Shown: positions 34,960-44,791 of the stretch, piece by piece
Position numbering within the stretch: position 1 is the stretch's first letter
Layout: every line of letters starts with the position of its first letter
Source of the DNA: Stenotrophomonas humi
Lineage (GTDB): Bacteria > Pseudomonadota > Gammaproteobacteria > Xanthomonadales > Xanthomonadaceae
Direction of reading: 5' to 3'
Length of the DNA stretch: 64,000 bases
Assembly: GCF_001431415.1 (NCBI RefSeq)
Contig: NZ_LDJI01000013.1
Location: 62,001-126,000 of the forward strand
The notes under the pieces: model-generated
The model's input: the letters and a program-made list of their open reading frames with translations, nothing else
The model's database searches: none
Told to the model about the DNA's origin: nothing
Made by a program: the position numbers and the translations under genes

Positions 34960-37710
34960 ATGATTCGATTGAAGGTGTTGCGGCGTTGCGCATGCGCGAT
35001 GTTGTTGGTCGTGCTGGGGGTGGGTTCGCTGCAGGCAGCGGTGCCATCGCCGAAGGCGCATTTCGGTTTCGATATCGGCGATGACTACATGCTCGCCAAC
35101 TACACGCAGACCGAGGCGTACTTCCGTCAGGTTGCGGCCACCTCGGACCGCTTCCAGCTGGTGGAGCTGGGCAAGACATCCGAAGGTCGCGCGCAGCTGA
35201 TGTTGATCGCTTCCTCACCGGCCAACCTGGCGCGACTGGAGGAATACCGTGGCATTTCCGAGCGGCTGGCGCGCGCACGCGATGGTGATGCTGCCGCACG
35301 CGCCCTGGCTGCGCAGGGCAAGGCGGTGGTGTGGATTGACGGCGGCCTGCATGCCAATGAAACCGTTGGCGCACACCAGTTGATCGAAACGGTGTGGCAG
35401 CTGGCAAGCCGTGATGATGCTGAAACACGACGCATCCTCGACGACACCATCGTGTTGCTGGTGCACGCCAATCCCGATGGTCAGGAGTTGTATTCGAACT
35501 GGTACATGCGCGAGCCGGTGCCGGCCAAGCGCGTGCTCGACAAGCCGCCGCGTCTTTATCAGAAGTACGCCGGGCACGATAACAATCGCGACTTCTACAT
35601 GGCGGCGCTGCAGGAAACGCGCAATCTCAACCGGGCCATGTATACCCGTTGGTATCCGCAGATCGTCTACAACCATCACCAGACCTCGCCGAAGGGCACG
35701 GTGATCGTGATTCCGCCGTACCGCGATCCGTACAACTACAACATCGACGCGATGATCCCGGTCGGGCTGGAAGCGCTGGGCGCGGCGATGAACCTGCGCT
35801 ACCTGCAGGAGAACAAGCCGGGGGCGGTATCCAAGGGCGGCAGCGTGTATTCGACCTGGTGGAATGGCGGCCTGCGCACCATGCCGTACTTCCACAACAT
35901 GCTGGGCGTGCTGACCGAGATCACCGGCAACCCGACGCCGATGCAGATCCCGTTCCTGCCGGAGCGACAGTTGCCGGACAGCAACCTGCCTGCGCCGGTC
36001 GCCGCGCAGACCTGGCATTTCCGCCAGTCCATCGACTACAGCCTCACCGCGAACTGGGCGTTGCTGGATTACGCCTCGCGCAACCGCGAGCAACTGCTGT
36101 GGAACATCTATCGCATGGGCCGCAATTCCATCGAGCGCGGCAGTCGTGACAGCTGGACGGCCAGTCCGGCGGCGCTGGGCTCGGCTGCAGAGCGCGCAAA
36201 AGCCGCATCCGCCGGCAAGTCCAGTGAGCTGACCCAGGCGCAGGTGGCGGAGATGCTGCAGCGCCCGGATCAGCGTGATGCGCGCGGCTACATCATCCCG
36301 GCCAGCCAGGCGGATCTGCCGACCGCGATTGCCTTCATCAACGCGCTGCAGTTGGCCGGCGTCGAGGTGCAGCGTGCCCGCGCGGATTTCAAGGTGGGCG
36401 GCAAGGCGTACCCGGCGGGCTCGTTCGTGGTGCGTGCGGATCAGGCATTCCGGCCGCATGTGCGCGACATGTTCGAGCCGCAGGATCATCCGCAGGACTT
36501 CGAGTACCCGGGTGGTCCGCCGATCGCGCCTTATGACTCGGCAGGCTGGACCCTGGCCTTGCAGATGGGCGTTGCCTTTGACCGGGTGCTGCAGGGTTTT
36601 GATGGGCAGTTCGAGCCGCTGGCCGTGGGTGCGCTGATGGTGCCTGCGGATGCCTCGCTGCCCGACTCCGCTACGGGTTGGGTGCTGGATCCTCGGGTCA
36701 ACAATGCGGTCATCGCCGTCAATCGCCTGCTGAAGGCGGGCGTCCCGGTGCAGCGCCTCCCGGTACAGGATGGGGCGTACTTCGTCCCGGCGGGCAACCG
36801 CGATGCATTGGTCGCGGCGCTGCATGAAACCGGCGTCGCCGCCGCAGTGGCGGGGAAGGGGGCTTTGGCTGGTGCGGTGCCGGTGCGTGCGCCGCGGATC
36901 GCGTTGTGGGATCGCTACGGCGGCTCGATGGTGTCCGGCTGGACACGTCTGGTACTGGAAAACTTCGGTTTTGATTACGAAGTGTTGTATCCGCAGCAGA
37001 TCCTCGCCGGCAACCTGCGTGAGCGGTTTGACGTGCTGATGCTGCCCAGTGGCGCGCTGCCTTTGCCGGAGGCGCTTGCCATCGAGGGCAAGGCCGGGCG
37101 CACGCCGGCGTCTCCTGCCGCTGCGACCGTGCCGGCGGAGTTCCACAGTCTGCTGGGCGAGCTGGAGGGTGAGGCCGCGACGCAGGTGCTGCGGGACTTC
37201 CTGCAGAAGGGTGGGCACGTGGTGACGACCGGTTCGTCCAGTGGCCTGGCGGTCGCGTTGGGGCTGCCGTTGTCCAGCCATCTGCGCAAGGCGGGGGCGG
37301 ATGGTCGCTCCGAGCCGCTGAGCCAGCGCGAGTACTACATCCCCGGCAGCGTGCTGCAGGTGGCGGTGGACAAGGGTCGTTCGCTGAATTGGGGCCTTCC
37401 GTCGCAGTTGGACGTCTACTTCTCCGACGGCCGCTGGGATAATGCGCCGGTGTTCGATCTGCCTGTCGGCCGGGCGGATATCCGTCCGTTGCTGCACTTT
37501 GAATCGGCCACGCCACTGCGCAGCGGCTGGGCCTGGGGCCAGGAGCACCTGCAGGGTGGGGTGCTGGCGGCCGAGGCGGATGTGGGGGCCGGGCGGCTGA
37601 CCTTCTTCGGCACCGACATCACGTTCCGCGCGCAGACCCATGCCTCATTCAAGCTGCTGTTCAACAGCCTGCTGCAGGCGGAGCGGGCCGAAACGGCCGT
37701 GCGGGAATAG
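34960..37710 (+). CDS. Secreted M14-family metallocarboxypeptidase with extra C-terminal domains
   Basis: A 916-residue zinc peptidase. Signal peptide about 1-26 (LLVVLGVGSLQA then AVP). M14 zinc ligands His131 and Glu134 in DGGLHANETVG, a third His at 239-240 (IVYNHHQTSP), plus DNNRDFYMAALQETRNLNR and the putative catalytic Glu in LGVLTEITGNP near 330. Residues beyond about 440 are not M14; the part near 643-790 (IALWDRYGGSMVSGWTRLVL and GGHVVTTGSSSGLAVALGLP) looks like a class I glutamine-amidotransferase-like fold, an inference. Start ATG 34960 has GGAG six bases upstream, better than the open ATG at 34906. It sits alone between tuf and rpsJ, an unusual place. Confidence 0.88.
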   Translation: MIRLKVLRRCACAMLLVVLGVGSLQAAVPSPKAHFGFDIGDDYMLANYTQTEAYFRQVAATSDRFQLVELGKTSEGRAQLMLIASSPANLARLEEYRGISERLARARDGDAAARALAAQGKAVVWIDGGLHANETVGAHQLIETVWQLASRDDAETRRILDDTIVLLVHANPDGQELYSNWYMREPVPAKRVLDKPPRLYQKYAGHDNNRDFYMAALQETRNLNRAMYTRWYPQIVYNHHQTSPKGTVIVIPPYRDPYNYNIDAMIPVGLEALGAAMNLRYLQENKPGAVSKGGSVYSTWWNGGLRTMPYFHNMLGVLTEITGNPTPMQIPFLPERQLPDSNLPAPVAAQTWHFRQSIDYSLTANWALLDYASRNREQLLWNIYRMGRNSIERGSRDSWTASPAALGSAAERAKAASAGKSSELTQAQVAEMLQRPDQRDARGYIIPASQADLPTAIAFINALQLAGVEVQRARADFKVGGKAYPAGSFVVRADQAFRPHVRDMFEPQDHPQDFEYPGGPPIAPYDSAGWTLALQMGVAFDRVLQGFDGQFEPLAVGALMVPADASLPDSATGWVLDPRVNNAVIAVNRLLKAGVPVQRLPVQDGAYFVPAGNRDALVAALHETGVAAAVAGKGALAGAVPVRAPRIALWDRYGGSMVSGWTRLVLENFGFDYEVLYPQQILAGNLRERFDVLMLPSGALPLPEALAIEGKAGRTPASPAAATVPAEFHSLLGELEGEAATQVLRDFLQKGGHVVTTGSSSGLAVALGLPLSSHLRKAGADGRSEPLSQREYYIPGSVLQVAVDKGRSLNWGLPSQLDVYFSDGRWDNAPVFDLPVGRADIRPLLHFESATPLRSGWAWGQEHLQGGVLAAEADVGAGRLTFFGTDITFRAQTHASFKLLFNSLLQAERAETAVRE

Positions 37711-37722
37711 CGCGAGCCAGGT

Positions 37723-37747
37723 GCGGCAAGCCTCTCAGGCTTGCCGC
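37723..37747 (+). other. Hairpin after the M14 peptidase gene
   Basis: A perfect 10-bp stem (37723-37732 with 37738-37747) and 5-base loop, 13 bases past the stop. No T tract follows, so termination by this element alone is doubtful. Confidence 0.55.
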
Positions 37748-37782
37748 CAGCTGAAGCGTTGGTGACCCGTCAGGGGGTCGAC

Positions 37783-37811
37783 TTGCACGCGCCAGAAAAT
37801 GCTGACAGAAT
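37783..37811 (+). promoter_or_regulatory. Candidate S10 operon promoter
   Basis: TTGCAC (37783-37788), 17-base spacer, CAGAAT (37806-37811): the same -10 hexamer as the tRNA-tuf promoter. It would give an untranslated leader of nearly 300 bases before rpsJ. 37711-38105 holds no gene. Confidence 0.4.
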
Positions 37812-37961
37812 GCACGACCACTCGCGAAGGTCACGTTTATCGTGTGCTTCGCAACCAGCGAAAGGAGGGGCAGGACGCGCCTCGTATTCGCCAGACAAGG
37901 ACAGGTCGCGTGGGTCACTCCGGTAAGTCGGGGTGATTTCTGCGCGTTTGAACGTGTCTGG

Positions 37962-37985
37962 GGCGGGCCGGGAAACCGGGCCGCC
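37962..37985 (+). promoter_or_regulatory. S10 leader hairpin with GAAA tetraloop
   Basis: A 10-position stem with a single internal mismatch (37962-37971 with 37976-37985) capped by GAAA, then TTGCTGTTTT. In E. coli the S10 leader contains a hairpin plus U run where L4 causes attenuation; this one has that shape, but the equivalence is inference. Confidence 0.5.
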
Positions 37986-38105
37986 TTGCTGTTTTGAAGG
38001 GATTCTCGTTGACGGGAGGTGCTCGCGCGCCGACCGTCGTTTTCATGGGGTCTGGCACACACAGAGGCCAGGCCTGTCGCTCTTTAGACCTATAGGAACA
38101 CCGTC

Positions 38106-38417
38106 ATGGCGGACCAAAAGATCCGGATTCGGTTGAAGGCGTTCGATCATCGTTTGATCGACCGTTCGGCCAGCGAGATCGTTGAAACGGCCAAGCGGAC
38201 CGGCGCGCAAGTGCGTGGCCCGATCCCGCTGCCAACCAAGATCGAGCGTTACACCATTCTCGTCTCCCCGCACGTCGACAAAGACGCGCGTGACCAGTAC
38301 GAGACCCGCACGCACAAGCGCGTGCTCGATATCGTCGACCCCAACGACAAGACCGTGGACGCGCTGATGAAGCTCGAACTGGCTGCCGGCGTCGACGTTC
38401 AGATCAAGCTGACCTGA
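38106..38417 (+). CDS. rpsJ: 30S ribosomal protein S10
   Basis: 103 residues, complete ([20 protein letters not shown] to VDVQIKLT). Component of the small-subunit head and, as NusE, of transcription antitermination complexes. First gene of the S10 operon after a ~300-base leader; rplC follows after 11 bases. Confidence 0.98.
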   Translation: MADQKIRIRLKAFDHRLIDRSASEIVETAKRTGAQVRGPIPLPTKIERYTILVSPHVDKDARDQYETRTHKRVLDIVDPNDKTVDALMKLELAAGVDVQIKLT

Positions 38418-38428
38418 GGACTACGACC

Positions 38429-39079
38429 ATGACGAAGAAATATTCGTTGGGCTTCGTGGGCCGCAAGGCTGGCATGAGCCGCGTTTTCACTGAAGATGGC
38501 CGCTCCATCCCGGTGACCCTGATCGAAGCAACCCCGAACCGCATCGCGCAGATCAAGACCGTCGAAGTTGACGGCTACAGCGCAGTGCAGGTGACCGTCG
38601 GCGCCCGTCGCGCTGCGCTGGTCAACAAGCCGGAAGCCGGCCACTTCGCCAAGGCGAAGGTGGAAGCGGGCCGTGGCCTGTGGGAATTCCGCGTTGAAGA
38701 CGCCCAGATCGGCGATTTCGCCGTCGGTGGCGAAATCAAGGCAGACATCTTTGAAGTCGGCCAGACGGTTGACGTCCAGGGCGTCACCAAGGGTAAGGGC
38801 TTCCAGGGCACCATCAAGCGCTACAACTTCCGTATGGGCGATGCAACCCACGGTAACTCGCTGTCGCATCGCGCGCCGGGTTCCTTGGGCCAGCGCCAGA
38901 CCCCGGGTCGCGTTTTCCCGGGCAAGAAGATGTCCGGCCACATGGGTGCTGTGCAGCAAAGCACGCAGAACCTGGAAGTGGTCAAGGTCGACGTCGAGCG
39001 TGGTCTGATTGCCATCCGCGGTGCCGTGCCTGGCGCAGCTGGTGGTGACGTGATCGTGCGTCCGGCTAGCAAGGCATAA
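38429..39079 (+). CDS. rplC: 50S ribosomal protein L3
   Basis: 216 residues; binds near the peptidyl-transferase centre. The long loop [20 protein letters not shown] and [10 protein letters not shown] region are conserved. Start ATG 38429 with GAGGA upstream. It lies 12 bases before the preferred rplD start. Confidence 0.97.
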   Translation: MTKKYSLGFVGRKAGMSRVFTEDGRSIPVTLIEATPNRIAQIKTVEVDGYSAVQVTVGARRAALVNKPEAGHFAKAKVEAGRGLWEFRVEDAQIGDFAVGGEIKADIFEVGQTVDVQGVTKGKGFQGTIKRYNFRMGDATHGNSLSHRAPGSLGQRQTPGRVFPGKKMSGHMGAVQQSTQNLEVVKVDVERGLIAIRGAVPGAAGGDVIVRPASKA

Positions 39080-39091
39080 GGAGAGATGACG

Positions 39092-39697
39092 ATGGAACTC
39101 GTTATCACGGGTAGCAACAACAAGGTCTCGGTCTCCGAAGCCGTGTTCGGCCGCGATTTCAGCGAAGATCTGGTTCACCAGGTCGTCGTTGCCTATCGCA
39201 ACGCCGCTCGCGCCGGCACCAAGGCACAGAAGACACGTTCTGAAGTGGCTGGTACCACCAAGAAGTCGAAGAAGCAGAAGGGTGGTGGCGCTCGTCACGG
39301 TGCCCTGACCGCTCCGATCTTCGTCGGCGGTGGTGTCACCTTCGCGGCCAAGCCGCGTAGCTTCGACCAGAAGGTCAACCGCAAGCAGTATCGCGCCGCC
39401 ATGTGCGCCATCCTGTCCGAGCTGAACCGTCAGGGCCGTATCACCATCGTTGAGTCGTTTGATGTCGAAGCGACCAGCACCAAGGCTCTGATCGCCAAGC
39501 TGGCTGGCCTGGAAGTGGGCAAGCGCCCGCTGATCGTCACCGAAGAGGCTTCCGAGCATCTGTACCTGTCGGCCCGCAATCTGCCTTACGTGCAGGTGCG
39601 TGACGTGCAGGGCCTGGACCCGGTGTCGCTGGTCGGTGCCGACACGGTCGTCATCACCGCTGATGCGGTCAAGAAGGTCGAGGAGTGGCTGGCATGA
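39092..39697 (+). CDS. rplD: 50S ribosomal protein L4
   Basis: 201 residues with the exit-tunnel loop [20 protein letters not shown] near 65-85; L4 is the classical autoregulator of the S10 operon. Two in-frame ATGs lie six bases apart (39086, 39092). AAGGAG ends at 39083, leaving 2 bases to the first and 8 to the second, so I take [10 protein letters not shown] at 39092. Stop overlaps rplW by 4 bases. Confidence 0.96.
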   Translation: MELVITGSNNKVSVSEAVFGRDFSEDLVHQVVVAYRNAARAGTKAQKTRSEVAGTTKKSKKQKGGGARHGALTAPIFVGGGVTFAAKPRSFDQKVNRKQYRAAMCAILSELNRQGRITIVESFDVEATSTKALIAKLAGLEVGKRPLIVTEEASEHLYLSARNLPYVQVRDVQGLDPVSLVGADTVVITADAVKKVEEWLA

Positions 39698-39993
39698 GCA
39701 GCAACGAAAAAATCTTCAGCGTGCTGCGCGCTCCGCGAGTCTCTGAAAAGACCGCGCGCCTGCAGGAAATCTCCAACCAATACGTCTTCGAAGTTTCGAA
39801 CGAAGCCACCAAGGCCGATGTAAAGGCCGCGGTTGAGCAGCTGTTCGACGTCAAGGTCGAGTCGGTCAACGTGCTGAACGTCAAGGGCAAGAACAAGTCC
39901 TTCCGTAACCGCACCGGCCGTCGCGGCGATTGGCGCAAGGCGTATGTGCGTCTCGCCGATGGCCAGTCCATCGATGTAACGGCCAAGGCCTGA
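39694..39993 (+). CDS. rplW: 50S ribosomal protein L23
   Basis: 99 residues; sits at the tunnel exit and docks trigger factor and SRP. Start ATG 39694 lies in an ATGA overlap with the rplD stop ([19 protein letters not shown]), so translation is coupled to L4. The loop [20 protein letters not shown] is typical. Confidence 0.97.
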   Translation: MSSNEKIFSVLRAPRVSEKTARLQEISNQYVFEVSNEATKADVKAAVEQLFDVKVESVNVLNVKGKNKSFRNRTGRRGDWRKAYVRLADGQSIDVTAKA

Positions 39994-40003
39994 GGTACAT
40001 CCC

Positions 40004-40831
40004 ATGCCATTGATGAAATTCAAACCCACTTCCCCCGGCCGTCGTTCGGCCGTGCGTGTGGTCACCCCCGATCTGCACAAAGGCGCGCCGCATGCAGCGC
40101 TGCTGGAGCCGCAGAGCAAGTCCGGTGGTCGTAACCACCACGGTCGCATCACCACCCGTCACGTGGGCGGTGGTCACAAGCAGCACTATCGCTTGATCGA
40201 CTTCAAGCGCAACAAGGAAGGTATTCCGGCGCGCGTGGAACGTATCGAATACGATCCGAACCGCACCGCTCATATCGCCCTGCTGTGCTACGTCGACGGC
40301 GAGCGCCGCTACATCATCGCCCCGAAGGGCCTGAAGGCGGGTGACCAGGTCATCTCCGGTGCTCACGCACCGATCAAGACCGGCAACACCCTGCCGCTGC
40401 GCAACATCCCGGTCGGTACCACCGTCCACGGGATCGAGCTGAAGCCGGGCAAGGGCGCTCAGATCGCTCGTGCTGCTGGTGCAGCCGTGCAGCTGGTTGC
40501 TCGTGAAGGCATCTACGCCACCCTGCGTCTGCGCTCGGGTGAAATGCGTAAGGTGCCGGTCGAATGCCGCGCCACCATTGGTGAAGTTGGCAACGACGAG
40601 CACAACCTCGAGAAGCTCGGCAAGGCCGGTGCCAAGCGCTGGCGCGGTGTCAAGCCGACCGTCCGCGGTGCGGCCATGAACCCGGTTGACCATCCGCACG
40701 GTGGTGGTGAAGCCAAGGCCGGCCAGGGTAATCCGCATCCGGTCACCCCGTGGGGTGTTCCGACCAAGGGTTACAAGACGCGCCATAACAAGCGCACTCA
40801 GCAATTCATCGTCCGCGATCGTAGGGGCTAA
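40004..40831 (+). CDS. rplB: 50S ribosomal protein L2
   Basis: 275 residues; needed for subunit association and peptidyl transfer. The conserved C-terminal [20 protein letters not shown] with the functionally important His is intact. Start 10 bases after rplW. Confidence 0.98.
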   Translation: MPLMKFKPTSPGRRSAVRVVTPDLHKGAPHAALLEPQSKSGGRNHHGRITTRHVGGGHKQHYRLIDFKRNKEGIPARVERIEYDPNRTAHIALLCYVDGERRYIIAPKGLKAGDQVISGAHAPIKTGNTLPLRNIPVGTTVHGIELKPGKGAQIARAAGAAVQLVAREGIYATLRLRSGEMRKVPVECRATIGEVGNDEHNLEKLGKAGAKRWRGVKPTVRGAAMNPVDHPHGGGEAKAGQGNPHPVTPWGVPTKGYKTRHNKRTQQFIVRDRRG

Positions 40832-40837
40832 TCGACC

Positions 40838-41107
40838 ATGGCACGTTCACTCAAGAAGGGCCCGTTCGTCGATCACCACCTCGTCAAGAAGGTGGAGGCC
40901 GCTGCGGGTAGTAAAAGGCCGATCAAGACCTGGTCGCGCCGTTCGATGATCCTGCCTGAAATGGTTGGCATCACCATTGCCGTGCATAACGGCAAGAACC
41001 ACATCCCGGTTCTCGTCAACGAGAACATGGTCGGCCACAAGCTCGGCGAATTTGCCGTCACCCGGACCTTCAAGGGTCACGGTGGCGACAAGAAGTCGGG
41101 CAAGTAA
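40838..41107 (+). CDS. rpsS: 30S ribosomal protein S19
   Basis: 89 residues, complete ([15 protein letters not shown] to KSGK); head of the small subunit near S13. Six bases after rplB, indicating a single transcript. Confidence 0.98.
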   Translation: MARSLKKGPFVDHHLVKKVEAAAGSKRPIKTWSRRSMILPEMVGITIAVHNGKNHIPVLVNENMVGHKLGEFAVTRTFKGHGGDKKSGK

Positions 41108-41119
41108 GGAGAGATGACA

Positions 41120-41455
41120 ATGGAAGCGAAAGCAATCCTGCGCACCGCGCGCATCTCTGCGCAGAAAGCTCGCCTGGTCGCTGACCAGGTGCGTGGCCTG
41201 CCGGCCGAGCGTGCAGTCAACCTGCTGAAGTTTTCGGACAAGAAAGCCGCACTCCTGATCAAGAAGGTCGTGGAGTCGGCAATCGCAAACGCCGAAAACA
41301 ACCAGGGCGCTGACGTCGACGAGCTGAAGGTAAAGACCATCATGGTTGATGAAGGTCCGACCCTGAAGCGTTTCATGGCGCGGGCGAAAGGCCGCGGTAC
41401 CCGCATCCTCAAGCGCACCAGCCACATCACTGTGGTTGTGGCCGCCGGCAAGTAA
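41120..41455 (+). CDS. rplV: 50S ribosomal protein L22
   Basis: 111 residues; its beta-hairpin ([20 protein letters not shown]) lines the exit tunnel. As at rplD, two ATGs six bases apart follow AAGGA; the second (41120, [15 protein letters not shown]) has the better 9-base spacing and family N-terminus. Confidence 0.96.
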   Translation: MEAKAILRTARISAQKARLVADQVRGLPAERAVNLLKFSDKKAALLIKKVVESAIANAENNQGADVDELKVKTIMVDEGPTLKRFMARAKGRGTRILKRTSHITVVVAAGK

Positions 41456-41472
41456 GCGGAAAGGAAAAGACC

Positions 41473-42207
41473 ATGGGTCATAAAGTTCATCCGATTGGTA
41501 TCCGCCTCGGTATTTCCAAGGATTGGAACTCCAAGTGGTACGCCAACAAGGCCGAGTTTGCTGGTTATCTGGCAGCCGACCTGAAAGTTCGCGAAATGCT
41601 GCGCAAGAAGCTTGCACAGGCCGGCATCAGCAAGATCCTGATCGAGCGTCCGGCCAAGACCGCACGCGTGACGATCCACACCGCCCGTCCGGGCGTGGTG
41701 ATCGGCAAGCGTGGTGAGGACATCGAGAAGCTGCGTAAGGAAGTGAGCGAGATGATGGGCGTCCCGGCGCACATCAACGTCACTGAAGTGCGCAAGCCGG
41801 AGCTGGACGCACAGCTGGTTGCCGAGTCCATCGCGCAGCAGCTGGAGCGTCGCATCATGTTCCGCCGTGCAATGAAGCGCTCGGTCGGCAACGCGATGCG
41901 TCTGGGTGCCCTGGGCATCAAGGTCAACGTGGGTGGCCGCTTGAATGGTGCAGAAATCGCCCGTTCGGAGTGGTACCGCGAAGGCCGTGTGCCGCTGCAC
42001 ACCCTGCGCGCCGACATCGACTACGGTTTCGCTGAAGCCAGCACCACCTACGGCATCATCGGCATCAAGGTTTGGATCTACAAGGGCGAGATCTTCGATT
42101 TCTCCCAGGTTGGCCAGGAAAAGCAGGACGACAGCCCGCGCAACGATCGTAACGATCGCGGCGACCGTGGCGACCGTCCGTCGCGTCCGGCTCGTGAAGC
42201 GAGGTAA
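41473..42207 (+). CDS. rpsC: 30S ribosomal protein S3
   Basis: 244 residues: KH domain ([20 protein letters not shown] near 75-94) at the mRNA entry, and a C-terminal domain followed by an unusual acidic/basic tail of repeated (N/G)DR units ([19 protein letters not shown]). The tail is low-complexity and probably disordered. Confidence 0.97.
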   Translation: MGHKVHPIGIRLGISKDWNSKWYANKAEFAGYLAADLKVREMLRKKLAQAGISKILIERPAKTARVTIHTARPGVVIGKRGEDIEKLRKEVSEMMGVPAHINVTEVRKPELDAQLVAESIAQQLERRIMFRRAMKRSVGNAMRLGALGIKVNVGGRLNGAEIARSEWYREGRVPLHTLRADIDYGFAEASTTYGIIGIKVWIYKGEIFDFSQVGQEKQDDSPRNDRNDRGDRGDRPSRPAREAR

Positions 42208-42212
42208 CGGCA

Positions 42213-42626
42213 ATGTTGCAACCCAAGCGAACCAAATACCGCAAGATGTTCAAGGGTCGTAACGACGGCCTGAGCTGGAGCGCAAATGCTGTCAGCTTTG
42301 GTGAGTACGGCCTGAAGGCAACCGCTCACGGCCAGCTGACCGCGCGTCAGATCGAAGCGGCTCGCCGCTCGATCAGCCGCTACGTCAAGCGCGGCGGCAA
42401 GATGTGGATCCGCGTGTTCCCCGACAAGCCCATCACCAAGAAGCCCATCGAAGTTCGAATGGGTGCTGGTAAGGGCGGCGTGGAGTACTGGGTCGCTCAG
42501 ATCCAGCCGGGCCGCATGATTTATGAAGTCGAGGGCGTTACCGAGGAAGTGGCACGCGAGGCGTTCCGCCTGGCCGCTGCCAAGCTCTCGGTGACCACCA
42601 CTTTCGTAACCCGGACGGTGCGCTGA
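42213..42626 (+). CDS. rplP: 50S ribosomal protein L16
   Basis: 137 residues, complete ([20 protein letters not shown]); contacts tRNA near the A site, with [20 protein letters not shown] conserved. Stop and the rpmC start share a base (TGATG). Confidence 0.98.
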   Translation: MLQPKRTKYRKMFKGRNDGLSWSANAVSFGEYGLKATAHGQLTARQIEAARRSISRYVKRGGKMWIRVFPDKPITKKPIEVRMGAGKGGVEYWVAQIQPGRMIYEVEGVTEEVAREAFRLAAAKLSVTTTFVTRTVR

Positions 42627-42811
42627 TGGACATCAAACAACTCCGCGAGAAGTCGGCTGACGATCTCAAGGCCCACCTGACCGACCTGCGTAAGGAGCAG
42701 TTCTCGCTCCGTATGCAGCAGGTCACCGGCCAGCTGCCGAAGACCCACGAAACCCGCCGGGTGCGCCGCGAGATTGCTCGCGTCAAGCACCTGATCGGCA
42801 GCACGAAGTAA
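42626..42811 (+). CDS. rpmC: 50S ribosomal protein L29
   Basis: 61 residues forming a helical hairpin near the tunnel exit ([32 protein letters not shown]). Starts in the TGATG overlap with rplP. Confidence 0.97.
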   Translation: MDIKQLREKSADDLKAHLTDLRKEQFSLRMQQVTGQLPKTHETRRVRREIARVKHLIGSTK

Positions 42812-42822
42812 GGATGGCTGCT

Positions 42823-43092
42823 ATGAGCGAAAATACTGAAGTGAAAGCGCTGCGCACGGTCGAAGGCCGTGTCGTCAGCAACAAGATGGACAAGACGGTC
42901 ACCGTGTTGGTGGAGCGCCAGGTCAAGCACCCGTTGTACGGCAAGTACATCAAGCGCTCGTCCAAGCTCCACGCACACGACGCCGACAACACCTGTAAAG
43001 AAGGTGATGTCGTGCGCGTGACTGAGATTGCTCCGATGTCCAAGACCAAGAACTGGCGCGTGGTGGAAGTCATCACGCGTGCGGCTGAATAA
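42823..43092 (+). CDS. rpsQ: 30S ribosomal protein S17
   Basis: 89 residues; primary 16S rRNA binder ([35 protein letters not shown]). I use ATG 42823 ([15 protein letters not shown]): AAGG is nine bases upstream, while the in-frame ATG at 42814 directly abuts that site. Confidence 0.95.
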   Translation: MSENTEVKALRTVEGRVVSNKMDKTVTVLVERQVKHPLYGKYIKRSSKLHAHDADNTCKEGDVVRVTEIAPMSKTKNWRVVEVITRAAE

Positions 43093-43105
43093 GGAGATCT
43101 GACTC

Positions 43106-43474
43106 ATGATCCAGATGCAGAGCTACCTCGATGCCGCCGACAATTCCGGTGCGAAGGAACTGATGTGCATCAAGGTGCTGGGTGGTTCCAAGCGCCGTTA
43201 TGCCCACATCGGCGACATCATCAAGGTCACCGTCAAGGATGCAATTCCGCGCGGCAAGGTCAAGAAGGGTGAAGTGTATGACGCCGTCGTGGTGCGTACC
43301 CGTAAGGGTGTGCGTCGCGCCGATGGCTCGCTGATCCGCTTCGACGGCAACGCCGCGGTCCTGCTCAACAACAAGCAAGAGCCGATCGGCACCCGCATCT
43401 TTGGGCCGGTGACCCGTGAACTTCGTTCCGAGAAGTTCATGAAGATCGTCTCGCTCGCTCCCGAAGTTCTGTGA
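43106..43474 (+). CDS. rplN: 50S ribosomal protein L14
   Basis: 122 residues ([20 protein letters not shown]). Interface protein that contacts 16S helix 14 in the 70S ribosome. First gene of the spc operon in E. coli terms, but here only 13 bases after rpsQ, so S10 and spc are fused into one run. Confidence 0.98.
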   Translation: MIQMQSYLDAADNSGAKELMCIKVLGGSKRRYAHIGDIIKVTVKDAIPRGKVKKGEVYDAVVVRTRKGVRRADGSLIRFDGNAAVLLNNKQEPIGTRIFGPVTRELRSEKFMKIVSLAPEVL

Positions 43475-43490
43475 GCGCCAGGAGATAATC

Positions 43491-43808
43491 ATGGCTAACC
43501 GTATCAAGAAGGGCGACCAAGTTGTCGTCAACGCCGGCAAGGACAAGGGCAAGCAGGGCGAAATCGTCCGCGTCGACGGCGACCGTGTGGTCGTCGCCAA
43601 CGTGAACATCGTCAAGCGCCACACCAAGCCGAACCCGCAGGCAGGTGTTGCCGGCGGCGTGGTCGAGCGCGAAGCTTCGATCCATATCTCCAACGTGGCA
43701 GTCCTGAACCCGGCAACGGGCAAGGGTGAGCGCGTTGGCTTCAAGGTGCTGGAGGATGGACGCAAACTGCGTGTGTTCCGCTCCAGCGGTGAGGCGCTTG
43801 ACGCCTGA
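43491..43808 (+). CDS. rplX: 50S ribosomal protein L24
   Basis: 105 residues with the KOW motif ([20 protein letters not shown]); an assembly initiator of the large subunit. ATG 43491 has GGAG eight bases upstream. Confidence 0.97.
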   Translation: MANRIKKGDQVVVNAGKDKGKQGEIVRVDGDRVVVANVNIVKRHTKPNPQAGVAGGVVEREASIHISNVAVLNPATGKGERVGFKVLEDGRKLRVFRSSGEALDA

Positions 43809-43819
43809 GGAATGAATTG

Positions 43820-44362
43820 ATGAATTCCCGTCTCGAAAAGTTCTACAAGGACGAAGTGGTGCCGGCGCTGACCAAGCAGTTCGGCTACACCAATCCGATG
43901 CAAGTGCCGCGTCTGGTCAAGGTCACCTTGAACATGGGCGTCGGTGAAGCTGCGACCAACAAGAAGGTGCTTGAAAACGCCGTCGCCGACATGACCAAGA
44001 TCACCGGCCAGAAGCCGGTGGTCACCAAGTCGCGCGTCTCGGTGGCGTCGTTCAAGATCCGTGATGGTTGGCCGATCGGCTGCAAGGTCACGCTGCGTCG
44101 TGACACCATGTTTGAGTTCCTGGATCGCCTGATCAACATCTCGCTGCCGCGCGTGCGTGACTTCCGCGGCGTGTCGGGTCGTTCGTTCGACGGTCGTGGC
44201 AACTTCAACATGGGTGTGAAGGAACAGATCATCTTCCCGGAAATCGACTTCGACGCCGTCGACGCGATCCGCGGTATGGATATCGCCATCACCACCACCG
44301 CCAAGACCGACGCGGAAGCGAAGGCGCTGCTCGCAGCGTTCAAGTTCCCGTTCCGTAACTGA
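43820..44362 (+). CDS. rplE: 50S ribosomal protein L5
   Basis: 180 residues; binds 5S rRNA in the central protuberance ([40 protein letters not shown]). Start at ATG 43820; the TTG just before it is in frame but 6 bases from GAGG rather than 9. Confidence 0.97.
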   Translation: MNSRLEKFYKDEVVPALTKQFGYTNPMQVPRLVKVTLNMGVGEAATNKKVLENAVADMTKITGQKPVVTKSRVSVASFKIRDGWPIGCKVTLRRDTMFEFLDRLINISLPRVRDFRGVSGRSFDGRGNFNMGVKEQIIFPEIDFDAVDAIRGMDIAITTTAKTDAEAKALLAAFKFPFRN

Positions 44363-44380
44363 TTCGTCGAGGAAACCGAA

Positions 44381-44686
44381 ATGGCAAAGACCTCAATGGT
44401 CAACCGCGACATCAAGCGGAAGAAGCTGGCAGTGAAGTACGCCGACAAGCGTGCGGCTCTGAAGAAGATCGTGTCCTCGGTGGACGCGAGCTACGAAGAG
44501 AAGGCTGACGCCGTGATCAAGTTGTCGAAGCTGCCGCGCGATTCGTCGCCGTGTCGCCACCGCAACCGTTGCGAACTGTCGGGCCGTCCGCGTGGCGTGT
44601 ACAGCAAGTTCGGCCTTGGCCGCAACAAGCTGCGCGAAGCCACCATGCGTGGTGACGTTCCGGGCCTGCGCAAGGCCAGCTGGTAA
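44381..44686 (+). CDS. rpsN: 30S ribosomal protein S14 (long form)
   Basis: 101 residues, the long form without a four-Cys zinc ribbon (only two Cys in [14 protein letters not shown]). C-terminal [20 protein letters not shown] conserved. The following gap of 215 bases separates it from rpsH, breaking the otherwise dense spacing. Confidence 0.97.
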   Translation: MAKTSMVNRDIKRKKLAVKYADKRAALKKIVSSVDASYEEKADAVIKLSKLPRDSSPCRHRNRCELSGRPRGVYSKFGLGRNKLREATMRGDVPGLRKASW

Positions 44687-44752
44687 TAACCGGCTCCCGC
44701 CGGGTCGCAAGGCCCGGCCGGGACACCTGAAGGGCAACCTGAAGGTGAATTT

Positions 44753-44791
44753 CAAAGAGTCCGACGCAAGTCGGACTCTTTGTCGTATAAT
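44753..44791 (+). promoter_or_regulatory. Hairpin followed by TATAAT between rpsN and rpsH
   Basis: A 13-bp perfect stem including C-G closure (44753-44765 with 44770-44782), loop GCAA, followed four bases later by TATAAT (44786-44791). There is no -35 match at 16-18 bases. This could be an attenuator plus a weak internal promoter for the rpsH half of the operon, or an RNA regulatory element. Confidence 0.5.

Noticed and set aside
33031..35061. 676-codon minus-strand frame across tRNAs and tuf
   Set aside because: Runs through three tRNA genes and the complementary strand of tuf; no recognisable domain.
44763..44791. Full sigma-70 promoter before rpsH
   Set aside because: TATAAT is perfect but no -35-like hexamer occurs at 16-18 bases and there is no extended -10; kept only as a possible element.
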